A stretch of DNA of 64,000 nucleotides, taken from contig NC_058046.1 in NCBI RefSeq assembly GCF_020085105.1, forward strand, positions 5,866,675 through 5,930,674, read 5' to 3'. This document shows positions 26,851 through 39,180 of this stretch, piece by piece. The notes under the pieces were generated by a model, which was not told where the DNA came from, made no database searches, and saw only the letters and a list, made by a program, of their open reading frames with translations. Within the stretch, counting starts at the first letter, position 1, and each line of letters opens with the position of its first letter. Origin of the DNA: Siniperca chuatsi (taxonomy: Eukaryota > Chordata > Actinopteri > Centrarchiformes > Sinipercidae). The translations under genes were made by a program, and so were the position numbers.

Positions 26851-29843
26851 ATTTGACAGTTTTAGGTAAATAACTAAATACATTAAAATACAAGGAAAGG
26901 CATTCTTAGAAATACATACCTGGCACCAGATCAGAGATACAAATTAAATGTTAAATGTCTAAACAAAATGGAAAATGTAGTGATTTAGTTTGATTTTACA
27001 GAATTTTGTTGGTTGCAAAATTGTTTTGGGTGGGTAGGGTTCTTCTGGGGAAATATGGACCCATTAATTCAGTATTTTTAAAGTCCTGGTTACTGCAAAG
27101 ATCGACTAGATAACTTGACTGTACTGTGTTACATGTAAGCATAGTCCAGTGATAATTCTGTGTTTGTTACATACAGCCTTTGTGGATATTTGTGGATTTG
27201 ATCTCAGTCAGTTTTGTTCCTCTTTAATCCGTTGCCTTTGTGCTAGAACTGATCAATTATTCATTGATCTCTTTCTATGGGAGGATGGAGTATGTTCATT
27301 GAGTGGTTTGTGGTGACTGCTTGAGTAGGTCAGCTGGAGCTTAATGCATGAAAAACCTTTCAGTGCACTGGGTGGAGATTTTGCTGTTTGATGCTTTTTA
27401 TGAGTACAGTTCTTTGTGATGAAGCACTTCCCACAGTGTGCTTACAGTACAGTACCACACAGTGTGTCTCTGTGAAGCCCTGTTAAACCAGTGCTGCTTC
27501 CCATGACTCAGCATCTCTCAGGACACTGCAGCATTCAGCACTCAGCCTCTAGCAGCCAGATCAATATTACAAAAAGGGAACAGTTGCTGCTGGCATAGAC
27601 ACACCCACATCAATCCTGCTCAGAGTTTATAATGCTTTAACAAGATTACCTGTGATGTCATTGATGTAATTTGATCATAGAATATGTCCACTTAGGAAAA
27701 CCATAACAGACACTGTCTGTCTAACAAGGAGGAAATCTGGGAGAGAACATAGTCTTTGGAATTAATTGAATGTAATAATGTTGAACATTACCTTCAATCC
27801 TAAAATATTTAATATTTCATAATTTCATAAGGACTATTTCATAAATGCAAAGTAGTTCCAAAGGAAACTGTTGATAGTGTGTTTGTAGATTCTCCAGTAC
27901 ATCGTTTGACATTGTTTCTGCAAAGACATTTTTTTAATGTAATTTTACAATGCTGTGAGCACAACAAATGATCAGAGACATATACTTTAAAACCTGGACA
28001 AAATAAATAAAACATCTGATAGTTGCTGAATCCCAGTTGACATATTTCCACTAATGTTGGATTTTCATTAATGTGCACTGTTTTGAATGTAAAAAAAAAA
28101 AAAGCTCACATTTCCTGGTTATTTAGCTAAAGCTACCAGCACACCACTTCAGATTATTAGATTAGATTCAATTATTACCCTCTTACTCTGTCATTGCATA
28201 GAGTAAGTACAAGCTCAATGAAATGCAATTCAGCAAGAAATTAGAAATAGCAGAGGTGAATGAGTGTTATCATGAGATGTACATAATGAACAATATACAG
28301 TACTATGTATGTACTCTAGAAACTGCATAATAATATAGAAAAATTATGCAGGCACAGAAAATCACAGACAAACACTTAAATGCATTTTGAGAGCAATAAT
28401 GCACCAGCTGGGAGAATGGTCTTCCAGTGTGCAACTGGTCCTGTTATATAGATATTGTGGGGAATGGGTTATTGGGTTGGACAGGTGTTAGACAGGAGCA
28501 GCTGGGCTCATGTACAGTATGTCTGCTGAGAGAACCACTGATTCACTCTCATATCAAGTTACTGACTCCCCACTGCAGCAGCATTCAGCCAGTCGCACAT
28601 TCTGCTGCAAACCACAACGCTTTCAGGCCATAGACACACATTAGACAAGATCAAAGTGTGTCAGGACAAACTGGGTTTGTTTGACTGCAGGTTACACCCT
28701 GAGCTGGCTTTGTAAAAGATGCAGCGAAATACAATGGCTCAACTGGAAAAGAAGCAGAATGAATGACTTTTTAGAAAGATGTATGATTGAGACTTGATAC
28801 TGATATTTGGATTTAGGCCACTGATAGATGATTTTGTTAAACAGACATACATGAAATACTTAAGCATTCCATTATACTGCCCTACAAAGCCAAAACACAT
28901 CAATATATTTGGTCAAGTTTGAGTTAAGACCGGAATCGTCGTCTGTTTTACCACACAAAAAAATGTGTATGCCATAGAAATGTATAATTTAAAAATTATA
29001 TATAAAAAATGTTTCACAGCATTTGCAATAACAAAAAAGCTGCCATATTGCACTTACTGCACTCTCTGGTACAGAGGCTACCAGCTATATAAGCTAACTG
29101 GGGAGTTTAAAATTTTAAATTGTATATATAATGATATACAAACAGATTTTTCCCCCTAGTTATTATCTGTAATTGAAAATATCGATATCGATATGTTATA
29201 TACTATATATGTATATATATATATATTCATTTGTTATTTCATATAACTAAATTAGGTGGTAGCTAATTTCAGTCATGATGGAGAGCATGCAGTTTGGTGA
29301 TTAAGCCAAGATTAAATCACATTTAAATGTATTAAATTGTAGCTTCATCTATCATATTGATTTCTATATAAATATTAATAGTATACTAACAGACAGGCAG
29401 CAAAATGGTTACTTAATTCTTATGGACTGAAAATAATCAATAAAAATGTACTTTTCTTAAACTAATTAAAATGGGCAAGAAAGCAGAAAGAACAGATTGT
29501 AGATACTGCATTCCCTAAAGATAATCCAAAGGCAGAGTATCTGCATTAATATTATGTGGGATTTGGGGGTGAAATTATCAGCCTAAAATAAGTAGATGAA
29601 TATGATAAACCTGTAGTCAAACTGCATCACAGAGGTAGAGCAAAACAGTAGGCATATACCATATTTCTATAAGTAAGGTCACATTAGCCAGACATATACA
29701 TATTTGAATAACTGCCTATTGGTGCTACTTGTGAACAATACAGGGAGAGGGAGGGAGAAATGCATCCCTCCATTGTTTTTCTCTGTAATTTATTATGCGT
29801 TATGTGTCTTTAAGAGTGCTGTGTCTGTTTGGCTGCTCTCCAG
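26851..29843. other. Intergenic, no gene recognised apart from a retroposon fragment at 28.1 kb
   Basis: A+T-rich, with AT-alternating runs near 29190-29230. No supported frame. Confidence 0.55.
28143..28240 (-). repeat. LINE-like 3' tail fragment
   Basis: attagattagattcaattatt followed by tcattgcatagagtaagtac and atgaaatgcaattcagcaag is the mirror-strand form of a common fish retroposon end. The following 400 bp may belong to the same element but are not recognisable. Confidence 0.35.
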
Positions 29844-30110
29844 AGAGTTGAGTCAGGAAGTCCATTTGATGCTAACTCAGCCAGACAGTCACCAGCAGGC
29901 TATGCACAGCCCCAGCCCCACAGTGTACTGAGCATGATGGCCAGCGCGGTCCAGGGGAAGTTCAAGATGCATCCGCCCACCCTGCTAACAAAGGATATCA
30001 TGTTACAAAAATACAACAGTGCCATAATGGTGGGTCAGACGTTGCTGCAGGCCCAGCTGGCTGCACCGAGGGGAGGGTCTAATTCTACTGTACCATCTAC
30101 TGTCGTGTCT
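29844..30110 (+). other. Exon-like open stretch, unassigned
   Basis: An acceptor-like ctgctctccag precedes 29844, and the frame stays open to 30176. The first about 85 residues are of complex, protein-like composition: SPFDAN near the start, a Gln/Pro stretch, then SMMASAVQGK, LLTKDIMLQKYNSAIM and QTLLQAQLAAPRGG. After about 30120 the frame runs into a TG repeat and is not credible. No clear GT donor of good quality is visible, so it may be a last exon missing its natural stop, a relic exon or a chance frame. I do not recognise the family with confidence. Confidence 0.4.
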
Positions 30111-30619
30111 ACATCTCTGGGACTTGATTGTGTGTGTGTGTGTTCAGGATTCTGTGTACTTCAGTGTACTCACTGAGTGTATTGGCATCATCTGTTTTAG
30201 TGATAAGCTTAAATTTGATAAGCATGATAGCATTTATAACTCATATTATATTCATCACCAAAATGTTATCAGCAAAAATACTGGCTGCCTCTAATGGCCT
30301 TAGGACTGAATTGTAGAGTTCCTGGCAGCTGGAGGCAGACAGAAAATCACTTCCATCATGTTACGGTGCCAGCAAAGGAGAGGGATCAGGAAGCAACAGG
30401 GTTTATGGGAAATGTGGTTTTAATAAGAGACAGAAAATTCAGAGACAGGAAATGTAGTCACACTTTGAGTCACTGTCTCTGCAATACAGTGTTAGGACAC
30501 TCAGTTACTTTGAAGTTTGAACTTAACTTTTAAAGTCACATCTACAACATAACTAGAGCAGTTTTTTATCACTTGGAAAACATATAAAAAATTTGAAGTT
30601 TCATATCTCAAGCTGATTA

Positions 30620-30895
30620 TGAAAAAGCGATTCACGCATTCATCTCAGCCACCTTAAACTATTTTACTGCTCTCTTTGCTTTTACCCAAACAAACCATAC
30701 AAAGACTGCAGTTCATTCAAAACGTCCCACGCACATGCAACGCTGAACATACTACTCCAGTATTTAAATCACTTAATTGGCTCCCAGTGCAAAACAGAAT
30801 CAAATCCAAAATTCTACTCACAGTTTATATAGCATTTAATGGTTTGGCTCCCCAGTACATCTGAGACCTACTCACAGACAACAAGCCAGTCTGAC
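30620..30895 (+). mobile_element. CR1/L2-type LINE reverse-transcriptase C-terminal fragment
   Basis: The translation contains FISATLNY, then after a frameshift LLPKQTIQRLQFIQN and SLNWLPVQNRIKSKILL, the hallmark C-terminal region of this LINE group. The sequence differs clearly from the copy at 17.3 kb, so it is another family. Broken at both ends. Confidence 0.65.
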
Positions 30896-30924
30896 ACATT
30901 TGCCAATGTCTTTTGGTTGAAGTT

Positions 30925-31215
30925 AGCCATGCTAGTGGCATAGCTCCAAGGATGGCAGTGTCATGAAATTTGGTTCAAACATTCATGTTCACCTCATCTG
31001 GTCAAAATTTCAATTTGTCCAATACTTTGGTTGAAGACCAAATACTTGCAAAATTAATGACATTCCCTCAGCTGTACTGTGCTATGTGTTTAGTGCTAAT
31101 TATCATGCTAACATGCTAAGCTAATATGGTGAACATGGTTAACAGTATACCTGCTGAATATCAGCATGTTAGCATTAACATTGTAAGAAGTGTTAGCAGG
31201 CTGAAGTTAGCTCTT
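30925..31215 (+). repeat. Interspersed repeat family B, copy 3
   Basis: Contains acattcatgttcacctcat, gtccaatactttggttgaag, aaccaaata-type sequence with tgcaaaattaatgacattcc, and tatggtgaacatggttaac. It directly follows the LINE fragment at 30.6-30.9 kb. Confidence 0.6.
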
Positions 31216-32738
31216 TTTTTCCCCACTCGTTTTATAATATTTTGTCTCTTTCTTCTTTAACTTATATTCGTATGTACATGTTACTTGTTACTGTATGCAT
31301 TTTAATGTAAAGCAAATTCTGTTTGTAATTTGTTTACAGAAATTACAGAAAATTATCACTATTATGGTACTTATATTTGTAATTAATGTTACATTTAAAC
31401 TTTTAAGTTTGTTATGTTCTTTGCTGTGTGCAGATAAAATGAACTCTACATCATTAAGATTTACTGAACACATGGAGGAAGGAATGTATGCCTCCAAAAT
31501 CCTGAGCAGGTGCTGATACAAAAGTCAAAACCAAAACACAGAGGAACTACCTGTATATTGCATGTAATGTGTTCATTCTCTCTTAGTGCTCTATTCAGCA
31601 ACAAATAATTGCAGTGTGGTTGGATAAATCTCAAAGAAAGAATTAATCAATCAGTTTTTCTTCATGTCTGCAGTCACAACAATGTTGTCAGTGAGGTGGA
31701 GCTAACTGCTAAATGAAAGCCATATTTACATAAAGCCACAGGGGGGCGCTTTATGTCAGTCAAAGACATGGTTGATGGGAGATCAGGCAAATATTTTATG
31801 AATTCTTATAGGATATTTCATGGTCACCTTTAAATATTTAGGATTAAGGTGATGATCACATCCAGATATGATCATGCACTAAACAAGGTTGCATGTTCAG
31901 TGTCATTCTGCAATCATCTCAACACATGCATACCTGGATATGATCATGAGTTTAATCCCAGCAGGACACATGTCTGTGATCAAACCAGTGACCCTTTGAT
32001 GATGGACAGGTTTTCCCTGCATACCATCCTGTTCCTCATACCTAGTGCCATTAGGAAAATAAGGCAGACACGTAATGCATTCATTCTTATCTGTACAACT
32101 TCCGCCTGATACACTGCATCTTTGTATTACTGCTACTTCACTACACTTCCTGGTGTGGTTACCAGCATACAATGCAGAACGGCTTTCCAAACATTCCTTA
32201 TAATAAACAGACCGGAGAGGTAGTGATGATGATGGGTAGCAGTTCCACAGTATGCACTACTGAAAGTTGTTAATAAGTCAGTGCTTGCACACCAGATCTC
32301 TGTTTCAGATTTTGAGTTGTGACAACATTCTAGATATGAGTACAGTATTTAATATCTAGCATGAAACACGTAATTGATTTGTATTCTAATAGAAATCAAA
32401 CACTAATCCTGAAAAGTTTATTGTGTGGCTGGTTACCTTTCCCTTGCTTTGAATGCTAAATTGATGCTAATGAAATGAATTCTAGGTCACTCCATATTGT
32501 GCACCTCTGAGTATCATCTTCATGTAACCTTGTTTGAAAAAATGACTTATGGGAAATGAAGTCACTAGTTATACACTGTACTATAAAAGTCAATTAAGGA
32601 TTTTTATCTTTATTAAATGGTTTCAAATCTCTTTTAATCATAGATAACAAAGGTAAATAAACACAATAAAACATGTGTAGCGGGTCCCAGCTAGGTCTCC
32701 GCTGACACATATATAGATAATCCTCTGATAGGAGTGCT
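31216..32738. other. Intergenic, nothing recognised
   Basis: No credible exon. A short hairpin (tgtgtagcgg / ccgctgacaca) lies at about 32674-32708, just left of the 77-bp repeat. Confidence 0.5.
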
Positions 32739-32815
32739 CTGGAAATATTACAAATATTACAGAGAAATCAGTGACGCAGGACAACAATTGCTCATTCTCC
32801 ATTCACTCGGATTAT
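32739..32815 (+). repeat. 77-bp direct repeat, left copy
   Basis: Begins CTGGAAATATTACAAATATT and ends TTCACTCGGATTAT. Identical over 77 bp to 33608-33684. Origin unknown: it could be paired ends of an element or a local duplication. Confidence 0.9.
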
Positions 32816-33607
32816 TTTATTTTTAACTTCATTTTAACTTTGTATCTGCAATCATGAATTATTTTCTGTTATTTTTGTCTGTTTTGCATTGAAGCACAGG
32901 TTATATCCACATTTGGATCACATGAAGCCATATATTCTTCAAAGGTCTGTTTTCACATATATGTATCCTCACATATTTCCAAACATTAACTTATTAAAGT
33001 TTGTATGAAACCAAAAACAACATGTTTCCTTTAAATCCCATTTTGGTCTATCCTCAATCATGTCTGCACTTCTTCCTTTAAACATCTATCATCTTTGTCC
33101 TCTTATCAAAAGAGTATTTTTGTAATCACTGTACATTTTATAAGTGTTCACTTTATACAACAGAATAATTCTCATTTGCAGTTAAGCTGTATTACATTTA
33201 CACTATAAGAACACAAACTTCAATAATAAACATATCTGCCTCATAACTTGGCGCTCAGTTCAATGAACTGAATCTGTATCATTGTATTAACGTGCGCGCG
33301 CCCTTGAACAAGGCCGCAGCCGTAACTGGGGTTACGCTGTACATTCACATTAACTTTTTACCCTTTTAACATTGTACTACACAAATAGCTGTTTTTCACA
33401 CACTGAAATAATCCACAAATGCCCCGGAGCCATAGGGAACAAATAAAATAAACAATCTGCGGACGTTGGCCGCCATTTTCTCAATTGCGTATCGTCAACC
33501 CTAACTGTTTACACATTTGACATACTTTTAGCTTATAGAGCACACATCACCGGGGATTCATATTAACTTATAAACATCTGTAGTCACATAAAAGGTGTGT
33601 AACTAAC

Positions 33608-33684
33608 CTGGAAATATTACAAATATTACAGAGAAATCAGTGACGCAGGACAACAATTGCTCATTCTCCATTCACTCGGATTAT
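33608..33684 (+). repeat. 77-bp direct repeat, right copy
   Basis: Identical to 32739-32815, 869 bp downstream. The 792-bp spacer holds a CpG-rich patch (33290-33350) and a YY1-type CCGCCATTTT near 33469. Confidence 0.9.
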
Positions 33685-35714
33685 GAGCTAATCTTGCTCT
33701 GCGTATCGCTAAATATTCCAGTGTGACGCTGCTCGCGGTTACTGCCCCCCTGTGTCCATTTTATGAAATACATGTCATTACGCGCTTCTCTGTGATCTCT
33801 CATTAGTATTCAATTATATAAATCCGAATAAAATAAAATACTGTTGCAATAAAAGGAAAGGAAACAAAAAAATAACAATCTCAACAAAACTTATTTTATG
33901 AGTGTCACACATGCTTTATTTAGGTTGTTGGTTTTTCAGTGAACCTTTGTGTAATTTGCAGAGTTTTTCCAAAAGCATTAGATTAGGTTTTTGTGCAGGT
34001 CCTGCTTTTCAATGTGAAACATGCAGAGCAAGGAAGCACGTTTTGTTGTGTTATACTGCCACATAGTGGTACCTTTTGGAATTATTTTCAAATGGACATA
34101 ATTTTTTACACTTTGTTGAAAACACTTTTTAAATCTATAATCAAATAATTTTAATAACATTAACTTTTTGTAAAACTGCTCTAATCTGAATTTCACATTT
34201 TGTTTCAGATTACGTATTGTTCATCATGAGTAATATTTTGTACAGCCATTCCAAAAAATGTCTCTAAGGTGTGTGCTCGCCTCTCTTTCTGTACTGCAGC
34301 CATCCAAGAGCCCAAATAACTACTCTTTCTTGAAGACAAAAAAACAAAACAAAAACTACAGCATTTTGAAAACAACAGGCCTTTGGCTGGTATGAATAAA
34401 ACGAACAAAAGAAATGGTCTTAAGAATGGTCATAAACCTTAAATTATGAGTCAAAAAAATTCTTGGTAAAAACTAGGCCTTAGATATTTTGCATTAAGAT
34501 GCTCAAAGTAACTTTTAGCAAAGTGTAATTTCTTCAGTGCTGACTGCAGTGAAGTTTTGTAAAATAAGGACTACAATCATGTCTACCCACAACGCCCTCC
34601 CTTTCAATTCATTTCAATTCAGTTTTATTTATATAGCACCAAATCTTAACCGAAGTTATCTCAGGGCACTTTTCATATACAGCAGGTCTAGACCGTACTC
34701 TTTATAATATTATTTACAGAGACCCAACAAATCCCACCATGAGCAAGCACTTGGTGTCAATGGCAAGGAAAAACTATCTTTTAACAGGCAAAAACCTTGC
34801 GCAGAACCAGGCTCTGGGTGGGCGGCCATCTGCTTTGACCAGTTGGGTTGAGAGAGAAAGAGGGGGAGAGAGAGAGAATTTTCACAAATTGGGACAAACA
34901 TCCAATGGAAACACTTCATGTGGATTTCTATAAAAGTATATTACACCTTCACAGAAAAACTACATATAATGCCTGCCAAGCAGAATTGGCCCAATACCAC
35001 CTCCAAATTAAAATGAAAAAAAGAGCCATCAAATTCAACAATTAAGGGAGAGCCGGGACGAAAGTAACACAGGGATGGTTGCAGCATGGACCTTTTCTCT
35101 TGTAAAAGAAGTCAGGAAAATGCCGTGAAGTCCACAGGAGGTGCACCCCGTCATTGAGTCTGAAGCCGAAAATCAGACCGAACTGATTAGTTTTATCAGA
35201 GTTACAGTAGAAAAACTGATTTTTCACTTGGAAAGTAAAAAATACAAAATGGAAGTTTCTGTTTTTATGGTAATGTTTATTTGTTGAAGATTGTGAATGT
35301 ATATGATCTGTTAGAGCTATCCGTAGGCTTATCTATCTTTGGTGCCAGCCAGGGTAAAGTTGACGGAGACCGGGGAGGGATGAAAGTAACATGGTATAAC
35401 TTTTGTTCCGCTATTATTAAAGATGCATTTCTTGGCTCATTATATTTGGAGGAAATGCTTGGGGTTAGGGTAAGCAAGACCAACAGAGGTCTCACCAGTC
35501 CAGATGTGCATGTCAGATCATGTCAGGCTGTTTCATCTGAGACATTCTGTAAGAGGTGATTATGCACTAAAGTGAGTTTGACGCATTGGACCAATTTCAT
35601 ACAACTGCAACATTAACATGATAAATTGATTTGAGAGTAAAATGATAATTTGCTTTGAGGACTAACTGAAGCATTAATGAGCATTATATGCCAGAAATAT
35701 TAAGTACTTGTTTT
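33685..35714. other. Intergenic with one LINE tail
   Basis: Apart from the LINE end at 34.6 kb nothing is recognised. gccgggacgaaagtaacac at about 35052 and ccggggagggatgaaagtaacatgg at about 35371 are related short segments. Confidence 0.5.
34606..34862 (-). mobile_element. L2-type LINE 3'-end fragment
   Basis: A third reverse-orientation copy of the same 3' end. It has the TGAATTGAAATGAATTG tail, the gtctctgtaaataatatt block and the gatggccgcccaccc block. It is more diverged near the tail (gcaccaaatcttaacc where the others have gcgccaattcataac). Confidence 0.75.
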
Positions 35715-36090
35715 GTGGTCAATTTATCAACAATCTACATACCACCATCAGAATCCCCCTACTACAAGCTGGATACCTGGAACTGTTTTGATCTGTGGGG
35801 ACTTGAACGCTCGAACAGGGGAAAGAGCTGACACTATAAACACCAAGGGAGACAAACAGTTTACTTGGAGGGACCTACCTACCGTGCACTGGGGCTGTAC
35901 ATAGTCAACGGCAGGCTAAGAGGAGACTCTCTGGGTCGCTACACTTATAGTTCAGCTCTTGGCATTAGTACGGTAGACTATTTCGTTACAGATCTATACC
36001 CAATGTCACTCTTTCACAGTCAGCCCCCTCACACCCCTCTCAGACCACAGCAAGATCACGGCCTATCGGAAAAGGGCCTAGTCTAACTAT
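35715..36090 (+). mobile_element. LINE endonuclease-domain fragment
   Basis: Two overlapping frames encode parts of an APE-type endonuclease of a non-LTR retrotransposon. The first has the VLICGDLNARTGE metal-site motif. The second has LGLYIVNGRLRGDSLGRYTY and ISTVDYFVTDL, followed by a TPLRPQQDH region that in intact copies would be the SDH motif. At least one frameshift lies near 35880. No reverse transcriptase follows. Confidence 0.75.
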
Positions 36091-36289
36091 GGGGCCCCTA
36101 GGCCCTGTCAACTGTATAACACCACACATTCATATAAATGAACATCAGACATTGGAAAATGCAAATACATGATCTATTTCTGTCTGAAATGTTTCCCTAT
36201 AATAATTCTGGTGTAAATTGTAAACAAATTCTGAAGTTGTCATAGTTAGCCACTATGCCCCCGGATCCTCTTGTACTCTTATGTATCTG

Positions 36290-36457
36290 CCCTCCCTTGT
36301 GTTTCTTGGTTGTCCCCTGTCTGTTGTTGTCTGTGTAAGTGTGTGTCTGTGTTCTGGCTGGCTACCCGATCTCCCGGCTGCGGTTGATTACCGGCACACC
36401 TGATTTCCATCATCCTCTACTACACCAGTTTATCTACTGGGCTCATCCACGCTACCA
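36290..36457 (+). repeat. Gypsy-like fish LTR fragment
   Basis: The pyrimidine-rich stretch followed by ccggctgcggttgatt and cggcacacctgatttcc has the look of the U3/R region of common teleost Gypsy-type LTRs. No partner LTR or terminal duplication was found. It abuts the open frame of the retroviral integrase but is not obviously part of the same element. Confidence 0.3.
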
Positions 36458-37477
36458 TTGTCTTCATTCCTGTGTATGCACAACGTGAAACGGCCTCTGC
36501 ACGTAAGAAAACTGATGGAGTTGATGGAGAGAGCAACAGAGAGGAGGGAAGAGCAGAACATGATGCAATCCCCTGATCAAGGGGAGACAAAGCAACCTCC
36601 TCAAAGCACCCAACACCATACTTTAAGGAAAAGGAGGAAGTACACTGAGGATGAAAGTGAAAGTGAAAGTAAAGAAGGGAAACCACACACAGAAAGAATG
36701 GTCTCCTTTCTCCCTGCTCCCTCCCTGAAAGAATGTACACACATTAAAGATGCGCATGGTCATGACCATTGTGCCAGGGGGGAGGTGATTCAGAAGATTC
36801 AAAACACATGGTGGTCACCATATTTGGCAACAATGGTAGATCGTGCGTTACATGATTGTACAGTATGTGCAGCCTACAACACCAGGAAGGCATTTTCAGC
36901 ACCAATTGGACACATTCCCGCACCAGATGGTCCGTTCCAACATCTGCTTTTGAACCACGTAGACATGTTAGAAAGAGTACGAGGTAAGCGCTATATGCTG
37001 GTAGTGATTGACACGTATAGCAGATGGGTGGAGGCAGTACAAGTGGCAGGTCCAGATGCTGCCTCAACAGCCAAGTTCTTGTGCAGAGAAGTGTTTACTA
37101 GATTCGGAATCCAAGATAAGATCAGTTCCGATAATAGTCCAGCTTTCCATCACCGCTTAGTGGCGACATTTTCAAAAGCACTAGGGACTAAGCGCAGGCT
37201 AGGTTGTGTGTATCATCCGCAGAGTCAAGGAATGGTCGAGAGAGCCAATGGCAGCCTAAAGGCCAAAATAGCAAAAATCTGTGCAGAAAGAGTTAAACAA
37301 GATATCATTTCAGCTCAGAGTGAGGCCCGTTTGAGTATGCTGATGGCACTAAGTAAGCAACTAATAGTGCAAGGGAAAAATAATCTGTTTTATGAGTGGA
37401 TGGAATTCTCTGCCAAACAGACAATTAAGGAAACATACATAACATATGTTATAATATGGGGAGAACACCTCAAGTGA
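36458..37477 (+). pseudogene. Endogenous retrovirus integrase region (inactive)
   Basis: One open frame of 339 codons. Residues about 92-277 are a retroviral integrase: an HHCC zinc-binding part (H100, H104, C134, C137) followed by the RNase-H-fold catalytic core. Of the catalytic acidic triad, D225 and E261 are present with the family's 35-residue spacing, but the position expected for the first Asp is Asn (residue 166), and the Gly after the second Asp-Asn is Ser. Residues 1-90 and 278-339 do not look like integrase, which suggests internal deletions or joins to other parts of the element. Gag, protease and reverse transcriptase are not seen upstream. This is an old, dead copy; the resemblance is to the gamma/epsilon-like ERVs common in fish. 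Confidence 0.8.
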
Positions 37478-37629
37478 GCTACATTGCTTGTGCACAGTGG
37501 GCCACGGCAAAAGACGTTGCACAATGCCTGACCTACCAGAATTGCGAAGGAGTTCTCCAGATAACAGAGGATGAGAGCTCTTTTGTGCCCTTGATAGTGA
37601 AGCAGAACTGGCTAACTAGTGCATCGTAA

Positions 37630-38001
37630 GACAGTAAGGCAGTAATTAGACTCGATCACCAATCAACCAGGTCTAAAAGAGCAGTAATAGACAACCCTGA
37701 CGTTTGGGTCATGACCACTGGCTGGCCTGTAGAAATATCAGAGGAACACCAGATCATGATTATAACTGATACAGATTATGGTGCCATTTTTCCATGGACC
37801 CAGACACATAAGAATTCTCATTGGATCAATTACCTATGGTACAACCAGCAAAAATGTATGAATAGTACACTATCAGCCTTAGATGGCATCAAGCCACAAT
37901 TACATGCTACCTCCACCATGATCATGCAGAAGAGATTTGTTTTAGACCAAATATTAGCTGAAGAACAGGGAGTTTGCACGTGCATTGGACCTGAGTGTTG
38001 A
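37630..38001 (+). pseudogene. Endogenous retrovirus envelope remnant (transmembrane subunit part)
   Basis: Downstream of the integrase, an open frame of about 120 codons contains a basic RSKR tetrapeptide like a surface/transmembrane subunit cleavage site. Further on is the conserved LDQ-type segment and cysteine cluster (CX6CC pattern) of retroviral transmembrane subunits. The reading frame ends at a TGA (37999-38001) exactly where the last Cys of that cluster is expected. The surface subunit, membrane anchor and tail are absent or unrecognisable. Non-functional relic in the expected integrase-to-env order. Confidence 0.6.
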
Positions 38002-38502
38002 CGAGTGCACCAGATAGTTTTATATGCTTGCTCACAACTATGTTAGCCCAAAAACAGCAGTTGGCAACAAGTGTTAGTAATATGTGAAGAAGAAAATAGA
38101 GTGTGAATGAATAATGGAGGATTTCTTCCTCTTATGTCCATTGGAGGGTTTTTTTCCACAGTATTGGCCTAGGGAGCTAGGTACAATTTGATTTTTACTC
38201 GCTCCCCACCAAACAGGGAGGAGAGGTTTATCAGATTGTACGCTGGTGATCACAGACCCCTTTAGGATGAGAAGCCATGATTCATGGTCATCCATAGGGT
38301 ACTGCTGAGTCACGTTACTTGGCCATAGACGGACTCTGTCATTACAGGCTAGAGAAGACATGTTTATCATTATGGCATTTGCCGACAATGACATTTATTG
38401 ATTTTGATTCTTTAATACGATGTACTCTGAATCATAGACACTATATACATGAACTTTAAACAATGAAAGGATGGGACTTCTTCAGTCCCACAGAGGGGAC
38501 AC

Positions 38503-39180
38503 TGTGGGAGGAAAATACTCTACTGTTGAAACATTCTACTGTTGGATCAGCTAAGCAATTAAGTGTAGCAATATATTATGTTGTGTACAGGGTAAAGACA
38601 TCTGCTACTCCTGCATACCTGTGATTGATGTATCCATTGTACAGAGGGCACTCTGCCCTTCCTGACCTGGGCAGTTGCCTGAGTTACCAATGCGTATGGA
38701 TGCACACAATGGCAAGATGGCTTCCCCTTTTGCTATAATTGTAGTATGCGACTTTCTGACTGAATGGTCCACTTTTCTGACTGCAAGAAATGTGCTCTGT
38801 AATTAAAACCACACAATGGAATAATGAAATAGCTATTTTGTGAAGCAACTACAGCTGAAAAAAATTGAAAGAGAATTCATGTGCATAGGATTTCATCTAA
38901 AGGAAATCACAGCTATCTGCAACTGTTTTTAAAAAACCAGCTGCTATGGAGACAAGAAATAATGGTGTCTGAGGTGGACAGGTGAAGCATAAGAGAGGTG
39001 GGCCTAATTGAAGGCCCACAACAGGAGGGACAAGGGTGGAGTAAAGGGATAATATAAGGAAGGTGCATTTTGGAGCCCATTCAGTTGCTCCCGGGACCCA
39101 ACTTGGTTTTAACATGTTTGAAGTTACATTAAACCTATATCATATTGAACTCGAAGAACTTGAAGAAGAACTTTAACGTT
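38503..39180 (+). repeat. Probable 3' LTR of the endogenous retrovirus
   Basis: A purine-rich tract (agaggggaca, ending 38502) precedes TGTGGGAGG, the usual TG start of an LTR. Inside are a TATA-like ataatataagg near 39049 and an ATTAAA signal near 39128. The right edge is a guess: it is placed before GTGGTGGGGG at 39181. Shortly after, ggacacttgttgtggaaaata (about 39218) weakly resembles the left edge again. No matching 5' LTR is seen upstream of the integrase, so the copy is 5'-truncated. Confidence 0.4.

Noticed and set aside
36420-36740. 106-codon frame on the - strand over the integrase N-terminal part
   Set aside because: Antisense to the retroviral frame and with no similarity of its own.
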